Source: Litoditis marina
Taxonomy: Eukaryota > Nematoda > Chromadorea > Rhabditida > Rhabditidae
DNA length: 64,000 nucleotides
Direction of reading: 5' to 3'
Assembly: GCA_964036275.1 (NCBI GenBank)
Contig: OZ038434.1
Location: 7,087,060 to 7,151,059 of the forward strand
Part shown: positions 38,801-49,623 of the stretch, one piece after another
Layout of the letters: every line of letters begins with the position of its first letter
How positions within the stretch are numbered: position 1 is the stretch's first letter
Made by a program: the position numbers and the translations under genes
Notes under the pieces: model-generated
Databases searched by the model: none
Seen by the model: the letters and a program-made list of their open reading frames with translations, nothing else
Told to the model about the DNA's origin: nothing

Positions 38801-40176
38801 TCTCAACTCAGACTACCAAAGAAACTAGGTGATAAATCGAGTACATGTTATAAATCCCACTGAGAGCTTAGCAGCGTTAGCGTGCCAATGAGTTACCAAG
38901 TATTTACCGGCTGCTCCCATCCAACAACGAGAATGACAAATTCTGGAAGACTTAACCGTGAGAAAACGTCAGAACGCAGAGCTTCGAAGTAGCTCTAGTT
39001 CCCCTCTAGTTCTGTCTAAGGATGCGCCTGTTCCTGATGAGTTTGCGCGTGGAAGCGTGCGCGTATTCGGTGGACAAGTGACATATCCACTGGTTAGTTG
39101 CAACAAGCGTCTTAACCATACCGTGACTATTCTGCTGAAATGTTTACAGCTTCTTTGGTTTCCTGGTAAATAGTTTTCTCAAACCAATCGTCTCTCGCAG
39201 TTCAAGCAAATCCCCAATCTCACTAGGAAGAGTGCATATTCACTCCAAACGTGTGTAGCAACTCAAAACTCGAAAACTTGTAAGATAAAATCGATATTTG
39301 TTCAGGTTAGCTCACGTTCAACGTGTGCATGCCCTTCATTCGAGTAAATTACCATTCTCATTGTCACCTGGGATCGCATGCTCCATTGTTATGAAGTAGT
39401 GAAACGCCATGAACATAGAAACTATGATGAAGTAGTATCCACAACAATGCGTGAGCATCAACACTCTGAAATTCAGTATTGAAGGTGAGCAGAAACTGTT
39501 TGAGATTAACAGATGCTCAATTAAGTGAACGGTTTACCGCCAGCGACTGGTAACCGCGGATTACATGGCGTGCAGACATCGATTCATTTCGAGCTTTCGA
39601 ACTGTATGAACACTTCCTGCTCACCTTCAGATGTTGGTCGAACTAGGAAACCGTTTAGACGCGTTTAAGATAAAAAAGACAAACAGTTCTCGGAAAAAAG
39701 TTCGAGGCAGATTCACGTTTTCCGCTCGTCACGCGGTTATGAGTGCCCCGTTAGCCCGCGTCTATCGGAACATGTACAACCAGTGCATGACTGACGCTGC
39801 GAACTCACAATTGGTTACGGAATCGAAAAATTAACACGATGTTGCATTTCTTATAAGTTCCAAAAAACTGAGTTTTGCTGTTTTATAATTCAATGATTGA
39901 CGCCACGAATTTTGTGGTATACCTTCTCCGTGATGTGCTCACATTTTTTGGACCAATTCTTTAAATGATTAAAATGCAGTAAGCGGGAGTGGGGTGTACG
40001 TCGAGATACGACTTCGTTTCGAAATATGAATGAAGTAAGATTCTTCATTACTTTTCACTCTTCTTCAACGATTGTGTAGTCAAAATAGACAAGAAGAGGA
40101 TGGTTGTTGCTATGCAGCCGAGGCACGATGAGGATACCTCGGCGATTTCAAATACGGTCAAAAACCAGTCGATCAT
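35857..40176 (-). CDS. Sra-superfamily-like 7TM chemoreceptor (copy A1), 9 exons, 307 aa, one non-canonical acceptor
   Basis: Exons from the 5' end: 40052-40176, 39368-39465, 38650-38765, 38390-38474, 37732-37790, 37405-37485, 36565-36717, 36228-36339, 35857-35951 (924 nt, open). Exon lengths match B and D except exons 1 and 2, which are shorter in frame. Features: HEFGYCLSLTS at TM3, NADLNRRYQ before TM5 (a L-x-x-RYQ mark as in worm Sra/Srab/Srb/Sre receptors) and a conserved tail SPGVTAIGG ... NPTQHDYF ... LERDWQ. The role is presumed: odour or taste receptor in sensory cilia. Oddity: the acceptor of exon 5 reads CAT instead of CAG at 37791-37793, and no in-frame AG replaces it, so normal splicing is doubtful. 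A CAG lies two bases before the ATG and may be the trans-splice site. Family class is by pattern only. Confidence 0.7.
37921..38035. repeat. fold-back (hairpin) element in A1 intron 4
   Basis: The left arm aggacgattatgtggacc and the right arm ggaccgcataatcgtcct are nearly perfect inverted copies. The inner arms aaactgcaattgaa and tattgcagttt also pair, leaving a loop of a few bases. The whole 115-bp unit would fold as one hairpin. It lies in the intron with the aberrant acceptor and has no counterpart in A2. Confidence 0.75.
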
Positions 40177-41134
40177 TCCTGTATTTGTGTAGTAAATATA
40201 TTTGTGAAGGCGCGATAGTAAGTTCTTTGGACTGAACTCAACATTAACAGAAGTATATTTTTGTCATTCGAGAAAAAGTAATAAATGTAAAACCGAATTT
40301 TCCTAGACACAACAAAGGCGCTGGTTTCTTAGTGACAAAAAGTTATAGTGACCATCCAGAGTGCCAGAGGGCTGGGAATAGAATAAAATTATTCATATCA
40401 TTTTCGTAATAAACATGTTATTCTCACTAAAATGTCGTTATCGTCAATTTTGTATTTGTTTTCAGACAGTTTTGTAGCTTTGTAACTAGGCAGAGTTCCA
40501 CTTCCGTTTTCCTTATGAAGGGAAAGGTTGAAGTGTGGAGAAGAAAATGTAGACAACGTGAGAGGGGTAGAGAGATAGAAGAAGAAAGAATGCAAAGGGG
40601 AGAATAAACAAGTAAGTTAGTCTCACCGCTAGTTCACAACAAAATTACTGGATGTGGTTGCGGACTCATCAGGGGAAGCCCCGACCATGAATCCATGAAT
40701 TTCTGAATTCATAAAGTGAATTATTTCTACAAACCTTGAGAAATAAGAAATTTTTTTTAATAATAACACTCAAAATGGGTCAATTCCAGTTGTTTTGGAG
40801 AGTACAACTTGATGTCGAATGGGAATTTTAATATTGTTGTTCGTTTTTGATAGTTGTTTTTTTACGTCATCCACGCTAGTATCTTTCCAATCGGGAAATT
40901 AGAGGTGATGTCAATTGTAAAGTATGTAAATTGATGGAAATATAACCTCTTGTCTGTGCTCTGATCAAGCAAAGCGTGGAAGATTACAGAAAGCCAACTT
41001 GTGTTACTGCACATCTTTATACATAACAAAGTTACAACAAACCAAAAATTACTAGATTGTGGTTTTAGAAACAAAATATCTGTTACGGTGAACGTCGAGT
41101 GGGTGAAGTAGTAATGTGACTGGAGGTACCATCG
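40177..41134. other. intergenic region between A1 and A2
   Basis: Promoter region of A1 on the minus strand. Contains a purine-rich stretch (about 40500-40610, pyrimidine-rich on the A1 coding strand) and a motif shared with A2. Nothing else seen. Confidence 0.5.
40471..40495 (-). promoter_or_regulatory. candidate promoter element shared by A1 and A2
   Basis: On the minus strand, CTCTGCCTAGTTACAAAGCT followed by ACAAAA, about 300 bases upstream of the A1 start and just downstream of a CT-rich tract. The region upstream of A2 has the same order: CT-rich tract, then TTCTGCCTAGTTACGAGGAT and ACAAAA (45321-45348). The shared sequence could be functional or simply part of the duplicated unit. Confidence 0.4.
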
Positions 41135-41238
41135 TCAGTCTCTCTCCAGCATGACGAGATAGTCGTGCTGAGTTGGATTGACCTGTAGTTGAACACCTCC
41201 AATTGCTGTGACCCCCAGACTTACTGAAAGAGGGAATT

Positions 41239-41475
41239 TATAGTTCCCGTCATTCCTACTGAGACTTGGCAGCGTGCCAATGAATATTCCTGGCAGTTTT
41301 TCACCACTTGATAGTTATTCAAACCACTGCAAATCTCTGTCAGCGGTTGTTCAGTTTCATAACAATACGTAATCCAAAAAATGCTTTCAGAACTCTCATT
41401 TTTTGTATAAGAAATAGACATCTAAAAATCATGGCACGATGCCAATGGGTCTCACTGGGAATGAAACAAACTATA
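41239..41475. mobile_element. 237-bp MITE with TATAGT terminal inverted repeats, copy 2
   Basis: Left end TATAGTtcccgtCATTCC with TACTGAGACTTGG and CAGCGTGCCAATG. The right end is the reverse complement (catggcacgatgccaatggg, tctcactgggaatg, ACTATA). It occupies the last intron of pseudogene A2, starting 15 bases from an exon. Confidence 0.75.
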
Positions 41476-43600
41476 ACTATTCTCAACATTGTCAAAAAAA
41501 CATAATTGTTTTCGTTGATAAACACTCATGGATTTTTGGGTTTCTTCGCCGAAAACAAAATTGTTGTTTGTGTCATTTGTCTACTTTTAATGTGTGTAAA
41601 ATCTATGTTCAGCCAATCACTCCTGAGATCTTTCAAACTCCACCACGATCTTACTCACCTTGGGTGTGTATCCTCAGTAGCCGACGCAATGAAGTTGCCA
41701 CACTTTTCTTTATAGTTTGTTGTTTGAGTATCACGACACAGGTATACGCCACGATTTGAATGCTCAGGATCTGTTAAACTTGAGTGATGTTCAGATTCTG
41801 AGAACTTCCAGATGACTTCTAGAAAATGAATCGATTTTATGAAAATGTTGATAAGAAACTGTTACTAACTCAAATTTTCTTCGGAAGCAAAAAACGAGTG
41901 TCTCAATAATGCTTATAGATAAAATTCCAATTAGAAACGAATGAAGAACAGGAAAAACCCACTGAGAAGTCAACCTTGCTTCAGAAAAGAGAGATTTGGT
42001 CTGCATTCGTGTCGTTTTCGCATACTTTCTGTGAAAACAACCGTTTTTCTTAGCAGGACCAATTTTTTCTACATAGCTGTTGCTATATTTGAAATGCTGC
42101 GCTCTTGCTGATCGTAATGCTCCCTTTCAAGATTCTGAAGTGAACAAGCTTCACACAGCGCAACAACATCAGAGACTGCAGCAAAGTGATGCAGGGTACG
42201 AATTGAACCTAAACATCTGACCAATAACTTGGCTAACACACTTAATAAGTGTGCGGTGAGCTTACTACGTTTAAGCCATCTGGTCCGATAAAGACAAATT
42301 TAGCTCAAGGCCTCCCCTTTCGAGAGTCTTTGCTTTTTAGTTATTAATGACCCCAGAAGTAAGATAGAACGTACCTGGTACCGTCTGTTGAGATCAGCGT
42401 TTCCTCGTTCGAGGATGTAACTGGCAATACCACGTTTCCAAGCGACAAACAACACCTGAGATCGTACTTGAATTCTAACGATAAGACCGGTCGACTCATA
42501 GTGAGATATGGCACCGTAGAAAAGTCATTCAGATGATGAGCAGAACCTGATCAAAAGGCTGGCACCGTAACAAAGTCGTGAAAGCGATGAGCTCGCCTGG
42601 TTGAGGACCTGATCACATTCTGGCCACTTATTTGTCAACTTCTTCAAACAAAGTGGGGTGACCCAAATCTGGGTCAGGTAGTGTCCAGATAGTTCAGCTC
42701 GAAGCTGACCTTTCTAGCAGACTTTGATACGGTGCCAGGTCACATTCTGAGCAGATAGTGGCCAACTTCCTATGTATTAGAATAGTGTAGGTGACCACAA
42801 CCTAATTCAGATAATGACCAGATAATTCAGCTCAAAGGTGACCTTCCTACGAGACATTGCTACGGTGTCATCACGTAGTACTATACCGTTGAGTGAACTC
42901 ACCACGGCTGAGAGTATGCTAACGCAGTTGACATAGATGAATGGAAACGGTTTGATGACATATGAAAATGAAAACGTCATTAAATTAGTTTTTCATCACA
43001 CTGTTTTCTCGTGATGTTTTTATAAACTAATCAACATCAACGGTGAATGTTAGGCTTAGTGGAAAATAAACGTCAGACAAAAAAGCGTGTCGGAGTAAAT
43101 TCTCTCCTCTAGTGACGAACACACGGTGAGATAAAACATTCTGTTGTTGTTGTGAACTAATTGTAAATGAAAATTCTGAAATATCTGTATTTGTTCTCGA
43201 GAAGTACAATGAAAAGACTACTCCACTTGAGTCTAAAAAAATTTACTTCGTTAAAAATGCTCACGCAAATCTGTGAACTTTTCTAGTGTGCAGTGTTGCT
43301 TGCTGGAGTTGCTTGAGTTCCAATGTGTTTCGGTATGACCAACAGGGTGGTGTGTTCTTCTCTACACTCTAGACATGACCAAAAACAACGATTTATAGAC
43401 TCACAATGGTATCGAAAGACAATAAAACAGATCGAAAGAAAAATCGAGACGAAAAAACATTCCAGTGATCAACGGTCCGATGTAGCTCTGTAATTGATCA
43501 ATGTAGATATACAATGAACTGTTTGCAAGAGAACTTTTATCAGGGAAGACTGAGGTCTGTCCGGTAGCATGAGCAAACTACCAAGGACCGCTCAAAGTGA

Positions 43601-43709
43601 ACTTATAATGTTAGTCAATGGCACGTGAAACATGTTAACAACAGCATAACTGAGAAACTTGCAATCCCAAAGTGAATTTTTCCTCATTAGAATGCTAAAC
43701 TTCACGTGA
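43601..43709 (-). repeat. 110-bp dispersed repeat, copy 3 (reverse)
   Basis: Reverse orientation: starts at tcacgtgaagtttagcattc and passes through taatgagg to acatgtttcacgtg. It lies in intron 3 of pseudogene A2. Confidence 0.7.
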
Positions 43710-45043
43710 TTAATGAATGCACTTGTAGTATAAATGTCTGTTTTCTTGCTTGCGCTGAAATTCTGTTTTTGGTGTGGTAGGTTAATTTTACTGTAGTGAA
43801 CGAAGAAATCGAGAAAAAGAGTCGACCCACACGTAAATCAACTTGAGAACATTTTCCCATTAGTTATTCATACTTCGATAGTTCCAATGGACGAAGTTTA
43901 TGGCAAGAATATATTGAAAGATTTTCAACGTCACCGTGGAATATCGTTTGATAACCAAACGCAGCAATTGCTCGAAAGCGAAAAACAATACAGACGTCTC
44001 ACGACAAGCAGTATCCAAACTCGTGACAGATGGCAAGCAGAAGAGGGAAACCTGTTAGGCTTTTTTTCATTTCAAGTAACAAGTTCTCAATTCAAAATAC
44101 TTATCCGGTGAACTGTTGTTCAACTATTCTAGATTGTGTGTTACTTTCTTGAGCAAGTATCTTGCCAACTGCTCGCCTAAGAGAAAGGGACTCGTCGCGA
44201 CGCGTCACCGTTAACTAATTCCGGGTTCGGGACTGGTTAATTCCGGATATGTTCCTACGGCTGTCCAAGCGCAGGTGAACAGTGAGCAATTTCACTGGCT
44301 AGTAGAAACAGGAATCTTGTTCTAGGGGTCCATGTCTCCACATCGAGTGTAGGTCAATGTAGTTTGTATAGTTGTAGTTAGATCCCGTTGCTTCTTGGTT
44401 AAAATTCATAAACTTGCGCGTATCGAGAGCAAACTGTATCACCCACCATTTTCTCATCGAATAAACAGTTTGCATTGGGCTGAAATATGTCACTGCCTTT
44501 CAAGCGTTTCTGAAATAAGTCATCGCCTGCTGTTCAAAATTGTTGATCCTAATTTCGCATATTCACTCAAGACGCTAGGCAAAACATCAGAATTCAGAAA
44601 CGTCATGAGATGAAGTTAATACTTACCCATGTTTTTGTTTACGTTCGACGGGACTTATTTGACTAATTCGAGGATAGTACTATTCTTATTGGTTTCCATG
44701 ACAGTAAGCTCGTTGGTTATGAAGACGTAAAACACCATGAACATAGAAAGTGTGATAAAATAGTTACCACAGCAATGCGTAAGCATCAACTCTGGAAATT
44801 CAGTATGATATATTGATCAAATTAGAGAATTATTTAAGGATGTTCTTGATGTTGAAGACGAACAACTGTTGAGAAAGAATTCCAAACAAAGCTGCACGTT
44901 TTCATCAAGTCTGAGTTGACTTGCACTCAGAAAACGCGTCAGTCAACTATAAGTGCTTCAATAGTTTCATACAAAGTGTGCATCTGTACTACTTTTCACT
45001 CTTCCTCAATGTTTGTGTAGTTAAAATAGATATAAAGAGGATT

Positions 45044-45589
45044 GCGTTGTCGTCGAAAACAAAGTTTCTAACAATGAGTGCGATAACGAATTGAAACATA
45101 TTATTAGTGGTCAGGTTGATTTCGTATATTGCGCTAAACGGTCAAATCCCGCGCCACGCAGCAAATGTGCGCACGCTTCGCGTTGTCGTCGAAAACAACT
45201 AATCCGAAAATTAAAATAATCACATTCGTAATACGGCGCGAAGTTTGACCGTTCAGCAACAGACGTATGCATAACATTTAAATTGACATAAACATGTTAT
45301 TCAGCTACAGTATATTTGCCATTTTGTATCCTCGTAACTAGGCAGAATATACTTTTTGTATTCAAGATAAGAGGAGAGATGGAAAGGAAGGATAATGAAA
45401 AGAAGGGGGCTCGGAAAATGTTTGTTACATTCGTCCCCCAGCAATTTAACCGAAAAATGAGGCTTTATACTTTTCCCACATGATAGTTAAATACATTATA
45501 TTCCACAAATTAACATTAACGAATTAAAATGAGTAATATAAACCCATTTATCATAAAAAAAACAATAGGTTTTCTTTGCGAAGATAGTA
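45044..45589. other. intergenic region between A2 remnant and gene B
   Basis: Contains a 19-bp direct repeat (45044-45062 and 45180-45198), the inverted-repeat element at 45129-45258, the A2 promoter motif at 45321-45348 and a purine-rich stretch at 45361-45410. Gene B ends at 45590. Confidence 0.6.
45129..45258. mobile_element. 130-bp inverted-repeat element next to the A2 breakpoint
   Basis: The left arm gcgctaaacggtcaaatccc (then gcgcc) pairs with the right arm ggcgcgaagtttgaccgttc (then agc). Arms are 24-26 bases with few mismatches. It has the form of a small non-autonomous DNA transposon. Confidence 0.6.
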
Positions 45590-48461
45590 TCAGTTCCAGT
45601 AAACATCGAGTGTCCGGAAGTAGTCTTGTTGTGTCGGTTTCAGTTCGATGTGGCGCCCGTAGATAGTCTCCACTCCGTGGCTCACTGAAATAGCAACGGA
45701 TAGAAATACGGATAGAAATGAAGAAGAAGGATAAATTTTTTGGAGAAAAATACGTTTTATTGGTCATTTTATCGAGAAATCCCACCTCTACGAGCTCTGC
45801 CGAAAATTCTTCGAAAAAACAGTTCCACTGCTTTTCTCATTGTTTTCTGCTTTGATACGATGATGGCAGGATAAACTATCAGCTGAACGTTGAGCACCTA
45901 TAAAAATTGTGATATACTGATATACCACTTTTTTATCTATGTTCATGCTAGTATTCGAGTTCAGTATCAGAATTCAAAATGATAATTATTTATATGCACA
46001 GAATTCTCGTTTCCGACTGTTCTCCAGCAGAGAAAAAATCCTATACGACATACAGAGCAATTTTTCACAGTTTTCTCGAACTCACAATGCGGTACAAGGA
46101 GCGTAAAATTTCTCTGTGGAAAATGTTCGACTTGTTAGTGAACAGTAGTCCTGCGATGACTAAACAGAGCATCTGAACCGCCACGGTAGCCAAGGTTGCC
46201 GGAATAAGAGCTCGACACCAAGCAAACACTTGAGCTATCTGGAAAATCGTGTTCACGAAACATTCTGATGCATCGGACGTATGTCGTAACCACCAATAAA
46301 ACAAAATAACACTGCGGGGTGAACTTTTTTCCGCACTCCAAGTGTGCATTAGCACGTGAAGGAAAAGTATCTCGCGGGGTGACGCGGGACGACTTTTCAC
46401 GTTTATTTTCCCGAAACGTACCATCTTTCAACCTATTTAGGCTGAAACATTTATGCAAACAAACATCAATCAGTGAACCAATATGAGAACCTAAACACTT
46501 CAGCCAAAACGGAAGAACTAATCAAACCTGATAGCGTCTATCCAAATTAGCGATTCCAAGCTCGAAACTATACTTTTTGCTGCTGTTCCTCCACGCCACA
46601 ATCAAAGTCTGAAAAAGATTTGATAAACGAAATAATTTAATTATATGGGAGAATTATAATTGTGATATAACTCACCATTACTGAGAGGAAGTAGATAATG
46701 CCCATGTAGATGAACGGCAGACCTTTTATCTGATCTGAAACGGTATCATTATCCAAAAAAATACATGAAGAAACTTCAGTTTTGAGCGATCACAAATTGT
46801 AAACTCACAGGATGTCCACAGTGCTACAGCACGTTTTTGTTCTGTGCTGAATTCTGGGAAGTAGTTCTGTCATGCTATTTTTCTGCAAAAACTTCTCGAA
46901 ACTGAATATTAAACTGTGTTATGAACTGACAATAATGAATAAGAAGCGAGAACCACATGGATGAACCAATAGATAGAACGAAGAGCACGGCAATGACAAT
47001 CGACCAGGTGACACTCTGGAACAAGGTTGTTTTCAATTTCACTTCTAAGTAATTTTATTTAACTACAGGGATTTTTCATAAATCCTCTTGTGTGGTACAG
47101 ATAAACAAAAGTACCTCGATAATAGTTCTTCAAAAACACTGTTCTTTTGGGGAGTAGTCAATGAGTTTTATTGCTCATGGGTAGTACAGTTTTCGTTATT
47201 CGAACTCTTGTACAGTACTCATTTCTGATTGCTGTGGTTTGTTTACGGAATGGGCTTTTATTTACGTGTTGTGGCAAAACAGAGCAAACCGACTTTTCCA
47301 GACTTTTATTGATTGGTTTATTTATCTCTGGAATTTGGCGGCGACTCGCCGGCGGGGCAGAGGGGTCGCCGGAATACCGCCGGCGGGTCGCCACTTGAAA
47401 CAAAACTCCGAAGTTGTCGCCGGCGAGTCGCCAAACATTTTGCATTGTCGCTGGGGTCGCCGGCAAGTCGCCGAAGCCGAAAATATTTTTCCATCGAGAA
47501 CACCCAAAAAAAGTTGACAGGGAAGCCTGTGAGTTACTTATGGGAAATATGAGAAAATGAGAACTATCCAGACACTGATGTAATTTACCCACTTTCGAAA
47601 ACGATTTTACATAGAGACGCAGCAGGTATTCAATGAATATGAGAAAAGAGGAGCATGATGTCAGAGAATAGCCAAATTCGTGACATAACGAGATCCATAA
47701 CGCAGAACCTGGTAGAATGAAATAAATTATATAGGAAATTTCAAAATAGACTAACGGGACAGAATCTTGGAAAATTTTAGATTTTGTTTATCTCTCAGAA
47801 CCGTTGTTCTATACATGTAAGTTGCCACTCAGTTGAGAAAACATACTGATCAAATTAAGAACATTGTAACCTGCTTCTCTTTAAGAGAATCCTATGAACT
47901 ATCATCTATTTGGATCAAACCACACTTAACCGTACTCACCAGTCTTCTCTTGTTCCGGTAGTGTTCTTGTGATATTTGTACAATACAGGACCAACCAAAT
48001 GTTAGAGACAGCAACGATGTACTGAGCTAGTCCGTGAGTGAGAAATAGGACTCTGTAACTGGGCAATTGATTCCAAATGAAAAATTGTGACTATACATTT
48101 CTTGGCTATAAATGAAAAATTGTTACATAGATTATGCAGTGTGGATCGTTTCAACCTTGGTTTTGATGAAGATTTGGGAGACAAAAGTGATCACGTGACA
48201 CGTAGAGAAGACTGACCTAGTAACGCACGATGAAGTAAAATCCTTATACCATCGTTTTTCGAGTTCAGCCGTGTGCACCAACCACCAACGTGAGTACTAT
48301 GTTTTTATCATCATATGTACTAACTTGGCGGTTATTCGGAGTGTTCGTGTGGTGATGACGTAAATAAAGGGAATGGTAACAGAAACTAAGCCGACTGCAG
48401 CGAGAACCACTTCCAGAGTCATGGAATATCTCAGCAGGTATGCACTGGCCATGTCGTACAT
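45590..48461 (-). CDS. Sra-superfamily-like 7TM chemoreceptor (copy B), 9 exons, 316 aa, intact
   Basis: Exons from the 5' end: 48325-48461, 47940-48052, 47593-47708, 46931-47015, 46676-46734, 46528-46608, 46086-46238, 45786-45897, 45590-45684 (951 nt). All introns are GT-AG and phases agree. Seven hydrophobic segments fall roughly one per large exon: TM1 about 13-35, TM2 LFLTHGLAQYIVAVSNIW, TM3 CHEFGYSLTSCSSF and so on. NLDRRYQ precedes TM5, and the tail reads VSHGVETIYG ... KPTQQDYF ... LDVYWN. An acceptor (cattcatag) abuts the ATG, fitting a trans-splice site. It is the most diverged of the cluster. Presumed chemosensory GPCR; ligand unknown. Intron 3 contains a GC-rich palindromic repeat. 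Confidence 0.85.
47337..47484. repeat. GC-rich palindromic repeat in gene B intron 3
   Basis: Several direct and inverted copies of GGCGACTCGCCGGCG-like words (for example ggcgactcgccggcg, gtcgccggcgagtcgcc, gtcgccggcaagtcgcc) in an otherwise AT-rich intron. The palindromes leave several frames open on both strands, producing spurious ORFs. Confidence 0.8.
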
Positions 48462-49509
48462 CTATGAATGAAAATCTGAAACCTTCATCGTATATTTTTT
48501 AAATGGGTGTGAATACTAAGAAAAGTCGCGTGGTCCAAAATAAACATTATAAGTTCTGCGTTTCTGACACACTCATTCCGTTTGCGTAGGAGTAAGTGAG
48601 TTTCACAATAAACTATGAATTTGTATGTAAAGTTTTGAGAAAAAAGTGGAAAGAAAATTGGTCGAGAGAGAACATTTCAGCTGAGATCATGAAAAGTAAT
48701 CTGCTTGAAAGTTTGAACGTAGCAATAAAGTCCTGTCGCGCTATAATTATATAATATTCAGTTTTGATTAGTAGGCGCGCCCCTACAAATCAATTGAAAT
48801 ATTTTTTTAAAATATGATTGGGTAGAAATGCTCAGAGTTACTTTTACTTGTCTGGACAGTAAGAGTAATTAGACAATAACACGAAAACAGCCAATGCAAT
48901 GTTTTAGGCGCCATAAAAATTTTTAACAGAAAGCAATTTCATGTGAAGTCTCAGTTAGAACGGAGTAAGACTGGTGACACCTAGAAAGGTAGCAGGAAGC
49001 CCAGTATCATCAACTATCATGTGTTGATGAGGTGAGTCTGGGAAACCGCCTGAGATTTTTCACAAACACTGTGCTTGTCATACACAATATGAACATTCTC
49101 AGGAACTATATAGTGGGTTTCCGAAAAATTGTCTGGATAAATTCGCTAGTCTCACTTTTCTTTCTAACCAATTTTGTGCAACTGGCGGGATCAACAGAAA
49201 TATTATGTGGATATATTCTTGCCTTTTGCTCTACAAACTGCAGAGCCAATTCGTGGAAAGACTACAATATTAGAGGTCAAAGTTCTGTTTTAGAGGTCAT
49301 CGCTCTGCACAATTATGAAAGTCACGAAAATTCTGTTTATTTCTGTATGAACTTTTGATCTCTAGATTGAATGCAATGTCGCTCGTTTCAAAAAAACAAT
49401 GTCAGAAAGAAAGAGGATATATATATGTTCGCGCACATGCATCGAACATGTTGCGAACTTTATCACCAAGTTATTCAATCATCTCTTGTACTAGACATGA
49501 ATTGAATAG

Positions 49510-49623
49510 TCACGTAAAGTTCGCATTCCAATGAGGCATCGTGTATGCCGTCATTGCAGATTTCTGTGTTCTGATGTATTTAAAATTTTTGTTTCACGTG
49601 ACTGTGCAATGGACAAACAGAAT
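49510..49623 (+). repeat. 110-bp dispersed repeat, copy 4
   Basis: Starts tcacgtaaagttcgcattcc, continues with aatgaggcatcgtg and ends gtttcacgtgactgtgcaat followed by ggacaaacag. Confidence 0.7.

Larger units (their letters stand above)
41135..45043 (-). pseudogene. Sra-superfamily-like 7TM chemoreceptor pseudogene (copy A2)
   Basis: Nearest relative of A1. Recognisable exons from the 5' end: 44993-45043 (3' part of exon 1 only), about 44701-44791, 43935-44051, 43405-43487, 42903-42961, 42375-42455, about 41866-42000, 41659-41770, 41135-41223. Lesions: exon 1 lost its first 74 bases; exon 2 has lost two bases at its start; exon 3 carries a one-base insertion (117 versus 116 nt) with an immediate TGA; exon 4 has a two-base deletion (83 versus 85 nt); exon 5 has the same CAT-for-CAG acceptor as A1; the TM5 exon has lost its acceptor position and could only be extended in frame by ten codons; the final Trp codon is TGA. 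It cannot encode a receptor. Confidence 0.85.

Noticed and set aside
39631..39834. 67-codon plus-strand frame inside A1 intron 1
   Set aside because: No recognisable domain, no promoter or poly(A) signal. Left as intronic sequence.
47158..47592. Frames of 60-144 codons on both strands around the GC-rich island
   Set aside because: They arise from palindromic GC repeats without stop codons inside a clear intron of gene B.
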